From Ruegeria marisrubri (lineage in GTDB: Bacteria; Pseudomonadota; Alphaproteobacteria; Rhodobacterales; Rhodobacteraceae), in the NCBI RefSeq assembly GCF_001507595.1, contig NZ_LQBQ01000035.1, positions 186,001 through 250,000 on the forward strand: a DNA stretch of 64,000 nucleotides. Reading direction: 5' to 3'. A program made the translations under genes and the position numbers. This document shows positions 21,158-30,083 of this stretch, in pieces. The notes beneath the pieces are model-generated. The model searched no databases. It was not told where the DNA came from and worked only from the letters and a program-made list of their open reading frames with translations. The first letter of the stretch is position 1, and the number at the start of each line of letters is the position of its first letter.

Positions 21158-21223
21158 CGCAGGTTTCGGGTCGCCCGTGGCTGGCGGGCGGATTATCCTG
21201 ACCCCGAAGCGAAGAGGTGAGTC

Positions 21224-22072
21224 ATGAACGTCCAGAACACCGAAGACGGCTACCACTACCAGGTGATGCGGCGCGCGATCGAGCTGATCGACCAAGGCGG
21301 CGAGTCCCTGTCTCTGGAGGAGCTGGCCCGCCAGATGAACATGAGCCCCGGCCATTTCCAGCGCCTGTTCTCGCGCTGGACCGGGGTGTCTCCCAAGCGG
21401 TATCAGCAATACCTGACGCTGGGCCACGCCAAGGCCCTGCTGCGCGAGCGGTTCACCACCCTGCAGACGGCCCACAGCGTCGGCCTGTCGGGCACCGGTC
21501 GCCTGCACGACCTGTTCGTCCGCTGGGAGGCGATGAGCCCCGGCGACTATGCCCGCAAGGGCGAAGGGCTGCGCATCTACTGGGGCTGGTTCGAAAGTCC
21601 CTTCGGGCCTGCATTGGTCATGGGCACCGACAAGGGGATCTGCGGCATGGGCTTTGCCGCCGAAACCGGCGAAGAGGCCGCGATGCAGGACCTGCTGTCG
21701 CGCTGGCCCAGGGCCGAGTTCGTCGAAGACCCGATGCGCCTGCGCCCCTGGGTTCTCAGCGCCTTTGGCGCCGGCAACCGGCTCGAGCCGACGCCGCTCT
21801 ACCTGATCGGGGCGCCGATGCAGATCAAGGTGTGGGAGGCGCTGCTGAACATCCCCACCGGGCATGTCACCACCTATTCCGAGATCGCCGGTGCCATCGG
21901 TCAGCCCCGTGCCGTGCGCGCGGTCGGCACCGCGGTGGGGCGCAACCCGATCAGCTGGCTGATCCCCTGCCACCGGGCGCTGCGCAAGTCCGGCGGGCTT
22001 GGCGGTTACCACTGGGGGCTGCCGGTGAAACGCGCCATGCTGGCCTACGAGGCGGCGCGGAGCGACACCTGA
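21224..22072 (+). CDS. Ada-like AraC-domain/methylated-DNA--cysteine S-methyltransferase
   Basis: The 282-residue protein has an AraC-type helix-turn-helix domain in residues 15-105 (LEELARQMNMSPGHFQRLFS) and a C-terminal alkyltransferase domain with GAIGQPRAVRAVG and the active-site IPCHRAL near residue 248. The Cys accepts the methyl group from O6-methylguanine. The zinc/methylphosphotriester-sensing domain of E. coli Ada is absent, so the activation mechanism must differ or be missing. It is divergent from nth, another DNA repair gene. GAAGAGGTGAG precedes the ATG. Confidence 0.9.
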   Translation: MNVQNTEDGYHYQVMRRAIELIDQGGESLSLEELARQMNMSPGHFQRLFSRWTGVSPKRYQQYLTLGHAKALLRERFTTLQTAHSVGLSGTGRLHDLFVRWEAMSPGDYARKGEGLRIYWGWFESPFGPALVMGTDKGICGMGFAAETGEEAAMQDLLSRWPRAEFVEDPMRLRPWVLSAFGAGNRLEPTPLYLIGAPMQIKVWEALLNIPTGHVTTYSEIAGAIGQPRAVRAVGTAVGRNPISWLIPCHRALRKSGGLGGYHWGLPVKRAMLAYEAARSDT

Positions 22073-22210
22073 CCTTGTGCCGCCCTCGTATTGGCGGTTC
22101 GCCGCCGATCTCGCCGCTTTGTTGCTTGAGTGCGGCCGTGCAAGCGGTGATAAACTGCGAAGAAACGAAACAAGCCCGGATAAACGGGTTTCTGAGCAGA
22201 AGGTGCAACC

Positions 22211-22882
22211 ATGAAAGTTTCGAGATTTGCTTTGGCCGCAGGGCTTTGCGCGGGCATGGTCCTGAGTGCCTGCACCAACCCCGCGACGCTGGGCGCGCAG
22301 ACGGATCCCAATCAGAACACCAAGCAGGGCGCGCTGATCGGCGGCATCCTTGGTGCCGGCGTCGGCGCCCTGACCAACAACTCGGATCCGGGCCTTGGCG
22401 CGCTGGCCGGCGCCGCGATCGGCGCGGCGGCAGGCGGGGCCATCGGCAACCAGCTCGACAAGCAGGCCGCCGAGCTGCGGCAGCAACTGGCCAATGATGG
22501 CATCACCATCACCAATACCGGCGACCGGCTGATCGTGTCGGTGCCCAATGACATCACCTTCGACACCGACAGCTATACCGTGCGCCCGGCGCTGCGCTCG
22601 GATCTGGAAAAGGTGGCGCAGAACCTGGTGCGTTACCCGAATTCGAACGTGCAGATCATCGGCCATACCGACAGCGACGGCGACGCGGCCTACAACCAGG
22701 GCCTGTCCGAGCGCCGTGCGAACGCGGTGGCCGACATCCTGCAGGCCGGCGGTGTCAGCTATGCGCGGATCACCACCATCGGTCAGGGCGAGAACAACCC
22801 GATCGCCTCGAACCTGACGCCGGAAGGCAAGCGGCAGAACCGCCGTGTCGAGATCGTGGTCGTGCCGAACGGCAACGCCTGA
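22211..22882 (+). CDS. OmpA-family lipoprotein with glycine zipper (YiaD-like)
   Basis: The 223-residue protein has a lipoprotein signal (GMVLSACTNP lipobox), a glycine-zipper segment (LIGGILGAGVGALTNN, then AGAAIGAAAGGAIGNQ) and a C-terminal OmpA-like domain with IIGHTDSDGDAAYNQGLSER and RQNRRVEIVV. It should span or associate with the outer membrane and hold peptidoglycan. An intrinsic terminator follows the gene. Confidence 0.9.
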   Translation: MKVSRFALAAGLCAGMVLSACTNPATLGAQTDPNQNTKQGALIGGILGAGVGALTNNSDPGLGALAGAAIGAAAGGAIGNQLDKQAAELRQQLANDGITITNTGDRLIVSVPNDITFDTDSYTVRPALRSDLEKVAQNLVRYPNSNVQIIGHTDSDGDAAYNQGLSERRANAVADILQAGGVSYARITTIGQGENNPIASNLTPEGKRQNRRVEIVVVPNGNA

Positions 22883-22906
22883 TTGGCGGAATTCTGGCTT
22901 TCCGAG

Positions 22907-22935
22907 CAGGGCCGCCATCGGTGGCCCTGTTTTTC
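22907..22935 (+). terminator. Rho-independent terminator after the OmpA-family lipoprotein gene
   Basis: CAGGGCC, a nine-base loop that can pair partly, GGCCCTG and then TTTTTC. It lies 24 bases after the stop codon. Confidence 0.8.
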
Positions 22936-23022
22936 TGAACAGCGATTGTGCGGTGTCTGGGTTTTCGTTCCACCCGATCTGGGGCTAACTGGGCCACAGA
23001 CGTATTCCGGAGGTTTTATCTC

Positions 23023-23565
23023 ATGTCCGACCCGATCCTGCTTGGCCTGTCCGGCTCTTTGCGCAAGGGCGCGACCAATCGCATGTTGATGCGCGAGGCG
23101 GCGCGGCTGTTCGGGCCAAGCACCTTCGTCGAGGCCGATCTGCACCTGCCGCTGTATGACGGCGATGACGAAGATGCGCGGGGCATCCCGGAGGCGGTGC
23201 AGAGACTGGCCGACCAGATCGCGCGGGCCGACGCGGTGATCATCTCGACGCCCGAATACAACAAGGGGCCTTCGGGGGTTCTGAAAAACGCGCTCGACTG
23301 GGTCAGCCGGACCGAGGGCAAGCCGTGGATGGACAAGCCCGTCGCCGTGATGTCGGCCGCAGCGGGTCGCGCCGGAGGGGAACGGGCGCAGATGATCCTG
23401 CGGGCCTTCATGGTGCCGTTCCGCACACGTATCCTGCAGGGGCCTGAGGTTCACGTCGCCGACAGCTCGAACCAGTTCGACGCCCATGGGCGGCTGGTCA
23501 GCGAGCAATACGAAAAGACCCTGCGCATCCTGATGCAGAAGCTGCGTGCCGAGGCCGGGTTCTGA
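23023..23565 (+). CDS. NADPH-dependent FMN reductase-family protein
   Basis: The 180-residue flavodoxin-fold protein has the FMN phosphate loop GLSGSLRKGATNRML and the second motif STPEYNKGPSGVLKNALDW. Relatives (ChrR, ArsH-like, YieF) reduce quinones, chromate or FMN with NADPH. The start is fixed by GGAGG 9 bases before the ATG. No partner gene is evident. Confidence 0.88.
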   Translation: MSDPILLGLSGSLRKGATNRMLMREAARLFGPSTFVEADLHLPLYDGDDEDARGIPEAVQRLADQIARADAVIISTPEYNKGPSGVLKNALDWVSRTEGKPWMDKPVAVMSAAAGRAGGERAQMILRAFMVPFRTRILQGPEVHVADSSNQFDAHGRLVSEQYEKTLRILMQKLRAEAGF

Positions 23566-23615
23566 CGGGCCGCCATGTCTTGTCCGCCGGTCCGGCGGCG
23601 CCTACAGTCCGCGGC

Positions 23616-24428
23616 ATGACGGATGATGCGACCTGCGAAATTCAAGGCGACGTGATGGACCCGGCCCGCGCGGCCGCGTTCCAGGTGGCGATGGGGCAGG
23701 AGCCGACCATCGCGGCCGGATCCGAACTGCCGCCTTTCTTTCATCAACTCTATTTCTGGGCCCCGCGCCCGCCCGAGGGGCTGGGCCGCGACGGTCATCC
23801 GAAGGTGGGCGGCGGCCTGATCCCCGACATGGGGTTGCCGAGGCGGATGTGGGCCGGCGGGCGGCTGCGGTTTTCGGAACCGCTCCGGGCCGGGGTGCCG
23901 GCCGAACGGCGGTCCGAGCTGGAAAGCGCCACCTCCAAGACCGGCCGCACCGGGCCGCTGGGCTTTGTCACGCTGCGGCATGAAATCTGGCAGGAGGGCC
24001 AGCTGCGCCTGACCGAATGGCAGGATCTCGTCTATCGCGAGGACCCGTCAGCGGATGGACCGCGCCCGCAACCGCCGATGGCGCGCACCGACGAGACCGA
24101 CCGGCGCGAGGTCGGCTTCGATTCCACCCTGCTGTTCCGCTATTCCGCGCTGACCTTCAACGGCCACCGGATCCACTACGATCTGGACTATGCCCGCAAT
24201 GTCGAAGGCTATTCCGGGCTGGTGGTGCATGGCCCGCTGCTGGCCCAGCACCTGATGCTGCTGGCCGAAGAACTGCTGGGGCCGCTGGCCGAGTTCTCCT
24301 TCCGCGCCTCCTCGCCGCTGATGCATTTCGAAACCGCGACCCTGTGCCGGAACGGTCACGACCTTTGGGTGCGCGGCCCGGACGGGCGCGAATGCATGCG
24401 CGCCACCGCCCTGCCGCGCTCAGAGTGA
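23616..24428 (+). CDS. HTD2/MaoC-type acyl-CoA hydratase (mesaconyl-CoA hydratase-like)
   Basis: The 270-residue protein contains GLPRRMWAGGRLRFSEPL, then FRYSALTFNGHRIHYDLDYA and YSGLVVHGPLLAQHLM, which match the FAS1-like dehydratase/HTD2 double hot-dog family. Relatives hydrate mesaconyl-C4-CoA or 3-methylfumaryl-CoA; the substrate here is not fixed. It runs into the next gene on the other strand with a 9-base overlap at the 3' ends. Confidence 0.8.
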   Translation: MTDDATCEIQGDVMDPARAAAFQVAMGQEPTIAAGSELPPFFHQLYFWAPRPPEGLGRDGHPKVGGGLIPDMGLPRRMWAGGRLRFSEPLRAGVPAERRSELESATSKTGRTGPLGFVTLRHEIWQEGQLRLTEWQDLVYREDPSADGPRPQPPMARTDETDRREVGFDSTLLFRYSALTFNGHRIHYDLDYARNVEGYSGLVVHGPLLAQHLMLLAEELLGPLAEFSFRASSPLMHFETATLCRNGHDLWVRGPDGRECMRATALPRSE

Positions 24429-25454
24429 GGCCTCGGGGCGGAAGTCCTCGGGGATGGTGTCGCGGTCCTCAAGCACCAGATCGGCCATCACCTCGGCCAC
24501 TTTCGGGGCCATGCCGAAACCGATCTTGAACCCGCCATTGGCGATGAACTGCCCCGGATGCAGGGGGTGCGCGCCCAGCATCGGCGCCCGGCTTTTTGCG
24601 CGGGGGCGGACCCCGGCCCAGCGTTCGATCACCTCGGCCCCGTGCAGCACCGGCACCGCCCGCATCGCTCGGTCGATGACGTCGTCAAGGGCCGCGTCCG
24701 TGCTGGTGGGGTCGTCATAGTCGCGTTCCGAGGTCGAGCCGATCGCCAGCGTCCCGTCCGCATGCGGCACGATGTGAACCGCGTCGGCAAAGATCTGCGG
24801 CACATCACCGGCATCGAAGCGCAGCAGCGCGGACTGGCCCTTGACGCCGTTCCCGACGGTCCGGCCCAGGGCGCGGCTGATCTCCTCGAGCCCCGCGACG
24901 CCGGTGGCATGGACCACGCGGCCCGCGTGCTCGGCCTCGGCCTGCACCTCGACGCCCATCACCGCCAGCGCGGCCACCAGCGCCGCCCCGGCACGGCGGG
25001 GGTGCATCCGGGCGCTCAGCGTGTCATGGATGACATGGCCGGTGGCGCTGGGCGGGCACCATGCGCCGACCTCATCTTCAGGAACCACGCGCCACTCGGC
25101 CTTGCCCTGCCACAATTCGCGTGCCGTTTCCTCGCGCTGGCGGGCCAGTTCCAGCGCCCGCGCGTCGGCAATCGGTTGCAGCCGGCCCAGACGGCCATAG
25201 CCGGGCGAGACGCCCCCGGTCGCTTCGACCTGTTTCCAGAACGCCTCGGCCATGATCAGGCTTTCGAACTGAAAGGCCTTCTTGGCGTTCCAGTTCTCGG
25301 GCACATGCGGGGCGAGGGCGCCGACCAGCCCGCCGCTGGACCCCGCGCCGGGGCCAAAGGGGTCGATCACGCGCACCCTGGCGCCGCGCCGGGCGCAGGT
25401 CCAGGCGATCGAGAGGCCGAAAATCCCCGCGCCGCGCACCGTCACATCGACCAT
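24420..25454 (-). CDS. DAO-family FAD-dependent oxidoreductase (possible MnmC1-like half)
   Basis: The 344-residue protein has the FAD-binding VRGAGIFGLSIAWTCARRGA start, the glycine-oxidase-like GPGAGSSGGLVGALAPH near residue 35, and a late AGVRPRAKSRAPMLG. Glycine/D-amino acid oxidases and the C-terminal half of MnmC share this fold. It is divergent from mnmD with a 55-base spacer; since MnmC fuses exactly these two activities, this gene may encode the separate cmnm5U-demodifying half. That is inference; a simple amino acid oxidase cannot be excluded. The ATG at 25454 follows AAGGGGA. Confidence 0.75.
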   Translation of the reverse strand: MVDVTVRGAGIFGLSIAWTCARRGARVRVIDPFGPGAGSSGGLVGALAPHVPENWNAKKAFQFESLIMAEAFWKQVEATGGVSPGYGRLGRLQPIADARALELARQREETARELWQGKAEWRVVPEDEVGAWCPPSATGHVIHDTLSARMHPRRAGAALVAALAVMGVEVQAEAEHAGRVVHATGVAGLEEISRALGRTVGNGVKGQSALLRFDAGDVPQIFADAVHIVPHADGTLAIGSTSERDYDDPTSTDAALDDVIDRAMRAVPVLHGAEVIERWAGVRPRAKSRAPMLGAHPLHPGQFIANGGFKIGFGMAPKVAEVMADLVLEDRDTIPEDFRPEASL

Positions 25455-25509
25455 TGCCAATCCCCTTATCCTTGTTCAGTGTCGCCGCGCATAGCTACAG
25501 GAAATCCCG

Positions 25510-26175
25510 ATGGCAGACCAGCGTGCCAAACTCACATGGACCGATGATCGCGTGCCCGTGTCCGAGCGGTTCGACGATCCCTATTTCTCGCTCCAGAACG
25601 GGCTGGAGGAGACCCGGCACGTTTTCCTTGCGGGCAACGATCTGCCGGCGCGTTTTGCCCCCGGTTTCCGCATCGCCGAACTGGGGTTCGGCACCGGGCT
25701 CAACATGCTGACCGCCTGGTCGGAATGGGAGAAATCGGGGCAACAGGGCGCGCTGACCTTCACCAGTTTCGAGGCCTTCCCGATGGCCGCCGAGGACATG
25801 GCCCGCGCGCACGAGGCCTTTCCCGAACTGGCCGGTTGGAGCGCGCGGTTCCTCTCGGCCTGGCGCGGCGGCTCCTGTGATCTGGGCACCCTGCGGCTGG
25901 AAGTGATCGAAGGCGACGCGCGCGAAACCCTTCCGCAATGGCAGGGGCAGGCAGATGCCTGGTTTCTCGACGGGTTCTCTCCGGCGAAGAATCCGGAACT
26001 TTGGGGGTCGGATTTGTTGCACGAGGTCGCAAACCACACAGCACCGGGCGGCACGGCTGCTACCTATACCGCGGCAGGCTTTGTTCGCCGGGGATTGGAA
26101 GAGGCCGGTTTCACCGTCACCCGCACCCCCGGCTACGGCCGCAAGAGACACATGACACGGGCCAGCAAAGCGTGA
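25510..26175 (+). CDS. mnmD: tRNA (5-methylaminomethyl-2-thiouridine) methyltransferase, MnmD-type
   Basis: The 221-residue protein has SAM-binding ELGFGTGLNMLTAW near residue 57 and the family's WFLDGFSPAKNPELW near 155, then TYTAAGFVRRGLEEAGF and YGRKRHMTRA. It corresponds to the N-terminal half of MnmC and methylates nm5s2U34 in tRNA. Its stop overlaps the GTG start of the next gene by 4 bases. The divergent FAD enzyme may be its functional partner. Confidence 0.88.
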   Translation: MADQRAKLTWTDDRVPVSERFDDPYFSLQNGLEETRHVFLAGNDLPARFAPGFRIAELGFGTGLNMLTAWSEWEKSGQQGALTFTSFEAFPMAAEDMARAHEAFPELAGWSARFLSAWRGGSCDLGTLRLEVIEGDARETLPQWQGQADAWFLDGFSPAKNPELWGSDLLHEVANHTAPGGTAATYTAAGFVRRGLEEAGFTVTRTPGYGRKRHMTRASKA

Positions 26176-27041
26176 CGCAAAAGAACAACATCCCGGCGGG
26201 CATCGCCCTGATGATCGGTGCCACCATCGTCTTTGCGCTGCAGGACGGCATCTCGCGCCATCTGGCCGGGACCTACAACACCTACATGGTGGTGATGATC
26301 CGCTATTGGTTCTTCGCCGCCTTCGTCGTCGCGCTGGCCGCGCGGTCCTCGGGCGGGATTGCGGCGGCGGCCCGAACGCGCCAGCCGGGGCTTCAGATCC
26401 TGCGGGGGCTGCTGCTGGCCGGAGAGATCTGCGTCGCGGTCTATGGCTTCACCGTTCTCGGGCTGATCGAAAGCCAGGCGGTGTTCATCTGCTACCCGCT
26501 GTTGGTGGCTGCCCTGAGCGGGCCGGTTCTGGGCGAAAAGGTCGGCTGGCGGCGCTGGGCGGCGATCGGGGTCGGCTGCATCGGGGTTCTCATCATTCTT
26601 CAGCCGGGCATGGGCGTGTTCAACCCCTGGGCCATCATCCCGCTGATCTCTGCCTTCATGTTCGCCCTCTACGGGCTGCTGACCCGATACGCGGCCCGGC
26701 AGGACAGCACCGCCACCAGCTTTTTCTGGACCGGGGTCGTCGGCGCGGTGGGCATGACGGCGATCGGCATGTGGTTCTGGGAGCCGATGGTGCCCCGCGA
26801 CTGGGGCTGGATGGCGCTGCTCTGCGTGACCGGCGCCACCGGCCACTGGCTGCTGATCAAATGCTACGAAATGGCCGAAGCCAGCGCCGTGCAACCCTTT
26901 GCCTATTTCCACCTGATGTGGACCGCGATCCTGGCCATCACGATCTTTGGCGAGACCCTGCGGCTTGCGGTCATCGTCGGCACCGTTCTGATCGTGTCGG
27001 CGGGGCTGTTCACCCTATGGCGCGAACGACAGCAGGGTTGA
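26172..27041 (+). CDS. DMT-superfamily EamA-type transporter
   Basis: The 289-residue protein has about ten hydrophobic segments and two EamA repeats; IALMIGATIVFALQDGISRH opens the first. It exports small metabolites across the inner membrane; the substrate is unknown. It starts at GTG, overlapping the mnmD stop. Its last 27 bases overlap the 3' end of the lytic transglycosylase gene on the other strand. Confidence 0.85.
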   Translation: MTQKNNIPAGIALMIGATIVFALQDGISRHLAGTYNTYMVVMIRYWFFAAFVVALAARSSGGIAAAARTRQPGLQILRGLLLAGEICVAVYGFTVLGLIESQAVFICYPLLVAALSGPVLGEKVGWRRWAAIGVGCIGVLIILQPGMGVFNPWAIIPLISAFMFALYGLLTRYAARQDSTATSFFWTGVVGAVGMTAIGMWFWEPMVPRDWGWMALLCVTGATGHWLLIKCYEMAEASAVQPFAYFHLMWTAILAITIFGETLRLAVIVGTVLIVSAGLFTLWRERQQG

Positions 27042-28988
27042 GCCGACCAGTTCCTGCGAAAACGGAATCGGCAACGCGGGCCTGCCCAGCCTTGCGCGAT
27101 AGACCGGCAGGCTTTCGGCCACCCGCATGACATAGTTGCGGGTTTCGTTGAAGGGGATGTGCTCGATCCAGTCGATCATGTCCACCTCTCCGGCCCTCGG
27201 GTCGCCGAACCGGTCCATCCAAGAGATCGGCCGCCCGGGGCCTGCATTGTAGCCCGCGGCCATCATCACCACGTTGCCATCCAGATCGGCCGCCAGCTTG
27301 GCCAGATAGTTCGCGCCCAGCTGGGCGTTGTATTTCCAGTCCGAGGTCAGCCGGTTCGTCTTGTGCTTGCCGAGAACGCCCAGATCGCGTGCGACGGTCT
27401 TGGCGGTCGCCGGCATCACCTGCATCAACCCGCGCGCGCCCGCGCCGCTGATCACGATCGGATCGAACTCGCTTTCCCTCCGGGCGATGGCCAGAACCAT
27501 CTCCTTGGCCATGGGCAGGCCCATGTCGGCCACGGGATGCATCGGATAGTAGGCGGCGGGCAGAACAAGGCCCGTCCGGGCCGCGCGCTTGGCGATCATA
27601 ACGGCAAGATGCGGCTCGTCCATCTCGATGGCCATGTCGCCCAGCTGCGCCGCCTGCTCGGCGTCGAGGCTTTCGACCAGATGGGTCAGGAACCGTTCGG
27701 CCAGGTCCCTCTCTCCGGCCTTGAGCAGCAGCAGACCGGCCTCGAACACGCTCGATCTGGTGAACGCGGCCTGCCGCCAGTGCGGCGCGCGCCGGGGCTG
27801 GGCCAGATCCGGGTCGAAGGGCCGCCCGATCCGCTCGGCCGAAAGCAGGCCATAGAAGGACGTCTGGTATCCTGCCCCCATCGCATAGGCCTCATAGGCC
27901 TTGTCCGCGTCGCCCAGCGCCTCGTAGGCACGGCCCAGCCAATAGCCCGCGCGGCCCTTCGAGATCGGCGAGGCCACCGCATCCGAGAACCGTTCGAAAT
28001 GCCGCGCCGCGGTGGCCGGGTCACCCAGCTTGCGCAGGGCCAGATAGCCGGCCAGCCATTCCAGGTCGGCATAGGCATAGCCCATATCCGGGGTCATGTG
28101 GTGCTGCGCCGCGATCTTGTAGGCTGTCGCGGCATCGCCTTCTCGCATCTTCAGGCGGGCCAGCCGCCTGCGGCCCTCGGCCCATTTGTCGGGTTCACCA
28201 AGGGTGTCCGGCCCGGTCGAGTGTTCCAGCATCAATTCAATGGCGCTGTCGTCCAGTTCCTTGCGGTCGCGCCAGACGTAGCGCTCGAAGGCCAGCCCCG
28301 GCGAATTCACGAGCGTCTTCGGGACGGCCGCGATTCGCGCGTCCACGCCGGGGGCCATCTTGCGCAGATCGATCCGGGCCTGTGCCAGCTTGCGCTGGTC
28401 CGCGCTGACCAGCGGCAGCATCTGGCGCGCGCTGACCAGGTGGCCGTCCCACAACATGCGGTCCAGCCGGGCTTCGTGATGCGGTTTCAGCAGCTTGCCG
28501 AAATTCTCCAGATAGTCCTTCTGCAATCCCGCGCCCATTGGCATGGTGCGCCAGGCCATGACCAGGTTGGCCTCGGCATCGCCGCGCATGCCCTCGGACA
28601 GCAACGCGACGGCGTAGTTCAAGGCACCTTCGGCGGTCTGCGGTGGGTTCTCGCGGTAGAATTGCAGCACCCGGTCGGGGGCGGCATTGGTGAAGGCGGG
28701 CTCGCTCTTGCGCCGCAGCCAGGCCAGGCCCGGCCAGTCGGGGCGGCGGGCCAGGAACACCAGAACATCGCCCGAAGTTCCGAATCCCTTGCGCAGCCAG
28801 TGCCACACGATGATGTCGCGCGCCACCGACCCCCGCGGCCCGGCGACCTTGAGGGCCTCGTTCCAGTTCTCGTCCCGCATTTCCGCCAATGCCAGCCGCA
28901 GATCGTCCACGGTGTCGGCCCTGGCGGGGGCCGACAGGACCAGGCCGGCCAGAATCACGGCCACAAGAGCCTTCAAAGCGCGTGTCAT
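27015..28988 (-). CDS. Soluble lytic murein transglycosylase (Slt70-like)
   Basis: The 657-residue protein has a signal peptide (TRALKALVAVILAGLVLSA, then PARA), a long alpha-helical superhelical region, and a C-terminal SLT domain: ARRESEFDPIVISGAGARGL near residue 500, with the catalytic Glu, then LMQVMPATAKTVARDLG and AAGYNAGPGRP. It cleaves the peptidoglycan glycan chain in the periplasm with anhydro ends. The start at 28988 is chosen because it gives a clean signal peptide; an ATG 36 bases upstream is possible. It is divergent from dapA. Confidence 0.9.
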   Translation of the reverse strand: MTRALKALVAVILAGLVLSAPARADTVDDLRLALAEMRDENWNEALKVAGPRGSVARDIIVWHWLRKGFGTSGDVLVFLARRPDWPGLAWLRRKSEPAFTNAAPDRVLQFYRENPPQTAEGALNYAVALLSEGMRGDAEANLVMAWRTMPMGAGLQKDYLENFGKLLKPHHEARLDRMLWDGHLVSARQMLPLVSADQRKLAQARIDLRKMAPGVDARIAAVPKTLVNSPGLAFERYVWRDRKELDDSAIELMLEHSTGPDTLGEPDKWAEGRRRLARLKMREGDAATAYKIAAQHHMTPDMGYAYADLEWLAGYLALRKLGDPATAARHFERFSDAVASPISKGRAGYWLGRAYEALGDADKAYEAYAMGAGYQTSFYGLLSAERIGRPFDPDLAQPRRAPHWRQAAFTRSSVFEAGLLLLKAGERDLAERFLTHLVESLDAEQAAQLGDMAIEMDEPHLAVMIAKRAARTGLVLPAAYYPMHPVADMGLPMAKEMVLAIARRESEFDPIVISGAGARGLMQVMPATAKTVARDLGVLGKHKTNRLTSDWKYNAQLGANYLAKLAADLDGNVVMMAAGYNAGPGRPISWMDRFGDPRAGEVDMIDWIEHIPFNETRNYVMRVAESLPVYRARLGRPALPIPFSQELVGSTLLSFAP

Positions 28989-29124
28989 CCCTTGCAATTC
29001 CCGACAAACCAAGGATACAGCCATTCACGATATACCGTGCACCGCCGGGATCAACTGACAAACCCGGCATCGCGCAAAATCGGCGGGCTTCGCCCGCCCA
29101 CATCGCAATCTAGGGAGCGTTTAC

Positions 29125-29997
29125 ATGTTCAAAGGCTCGATGCCAGCCCTTGTCACCCCGTTTCGCAACGGCGAACTGGACCTGGATACGCTCAAACAAC
29201 TGGTGGAATGGCAGATCGGCGAAGGCTCGACAGGGCTTGTCCCGGTTGGCACCACCGGCGAAAGCCCGACGCTGACCCATGAAGAGCACGAGACCGTCGT
29301 GGCCGAGGTGGTCAAGGCGGCGGCGGGCCGGGTGCCGGTCATCGCGGGCGCCGGGTCGAACAACACGATCGAGGCGATCCGATTCGTCCAGTTCGCGGAA
29401 AAGGTCGGCGCCGATGCTGCGCTGGTCGTCACGCCCTATTACAACAAGCCGACCCAGCGGGGGATGGTGGCCCATTTCACCGCCCTGCACGATTGCGCCG
29501 ATATCCCGATCATCATCTACAACATCCCGGGCCGTTCGGTTGTGGACATGACCCCCGAGACGATGGGGCAACTGGCGAAACTGCCTCGCATCGTCGGCGT
29601 CAAGGATGCCACGGGCGACATCGCCCGGGTCAGCCAGCAGCGCGCTATCTGCGGGCCGGAGTTCTGCCAGCTCTCGGGCGAGGACGCTACCGCTCTGGGC
29701 TTCAATGCGCATGGCGGGGTCGGCTGCATCTCGGTGACGGCCAATGTCGCGCCGAAACTCTGCGCCGAGTTCCAGCAGGCCACGCTTGCCGGTGACTACG
29801 CCAGGGCGCTTGAATACCAGGACCGGCTGATGCCCCTGCACGAGGCCATCTTCATCGAGCCGGGCCTTGTCGGCGCGAAATATGCCCTCAGCAGGCTGGG
29901 CCTGTGCACCGAGGAAGTGCGCTCGCCGCTGACCGGTCTCGAGGACAGCACCAAAGAAGCCATCGACGCGGCGATGCGTCACGCCGGCATCCTGTAA
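29125..29997 (+). CDS. dapA: 4-hydroxy-tetrahydrodipicolinate synthase
   Basis: The 290-residue enzyme has [13 protein letters not shown], the GTTGESPTL substrate loop, [10 protein letters not shown] with the catalytic Tyr and [14 protein letters not shown] with the Schiff-base Lys. It condenses pyruvate with aspartate semialdehyde, the first step specific to lysine and diaminopimelate. It is divergent from the murein transglycosylase. A GC-rich hairpin (29082-29098) lies in its leader. A TAGGGAG ribosome binding site precedes the ATG. Confidence 0.97.
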   Translation: MFKGSMPALVTPFRNGELDLDTLKQLVEWQIGEGSTGLVPVGTTGESPTLTHEEHETVVAEVVKAAAGRVPVIAGAGSNNTIEAIRFVQFAEKVGADAALVVTPYYNKPTQRGMVAHFTALHDCADIPIIIYNIPGRSVVDMTPETMGQLAKLPRIVGVKDATGDIARVSQQRAICGPEFCQLSGEDATALGFNAHGGVGCISVTANVAPKLCAEFQQATLAGDYARALEYQDRLMPLHEAIFIEPGLVGAKYALSRLGLCTEEVRSPLTGLEDSTKEAIDAAMRHAGIL

Positions 29998-30012
29998 CCC
30001 TCCACGACGGGA

Positions 30013-30045
30013 CGGGGCGGGCTCCCGCCCCCCTTCATCTTTTTC
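30013..30045 (+). terminator. Probable terminator after dapA
   Basis: GGGGCGGG pairs with CCCGCCCC across a very short loop, followed by TTCATCTTTTT. It lies 16 bases after the dapA stop and merges with a dispersed intergenic repeat. Confidence 0.55.
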
Positions 30046-30080
30046 CAAATACTCCGGGGGTCCGGGGGCAGAGCCCCCGG
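30034..30080 (-). repeat. Dispersed intergenic repeat, copy A
   Basis: Read on the minus strand: a hairpin CCGGGGG/CCCCCGG, then a segment ending GGAGTATTTGGAAAAAGATG and AAG. The same hairpin plus GGGAGTATTT and AGATGAAG pattern recurs at 45046-45088 and, less exactly, at 31777-31831. It lies between the convergent dapA and soeC genes. Confidence 0.6.
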
Positions 30081-30083
30081 CGC

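Noticed and set aside
21053..22918. Upstream extension of the nth frame opposite the Ada-like and OmpA genes
   Set aside because: The extension has no family features and overlaps two convincing plus-strand genes; the nth N terminus MAKQLDYHTIREIFTRF is complete without it.
27159..29282. A 707-codon open frame opposite the lytic transglycosylase
   Set aside because: Antisense shadow; the minus-strand frame has a signal peptide and an SLT domain.
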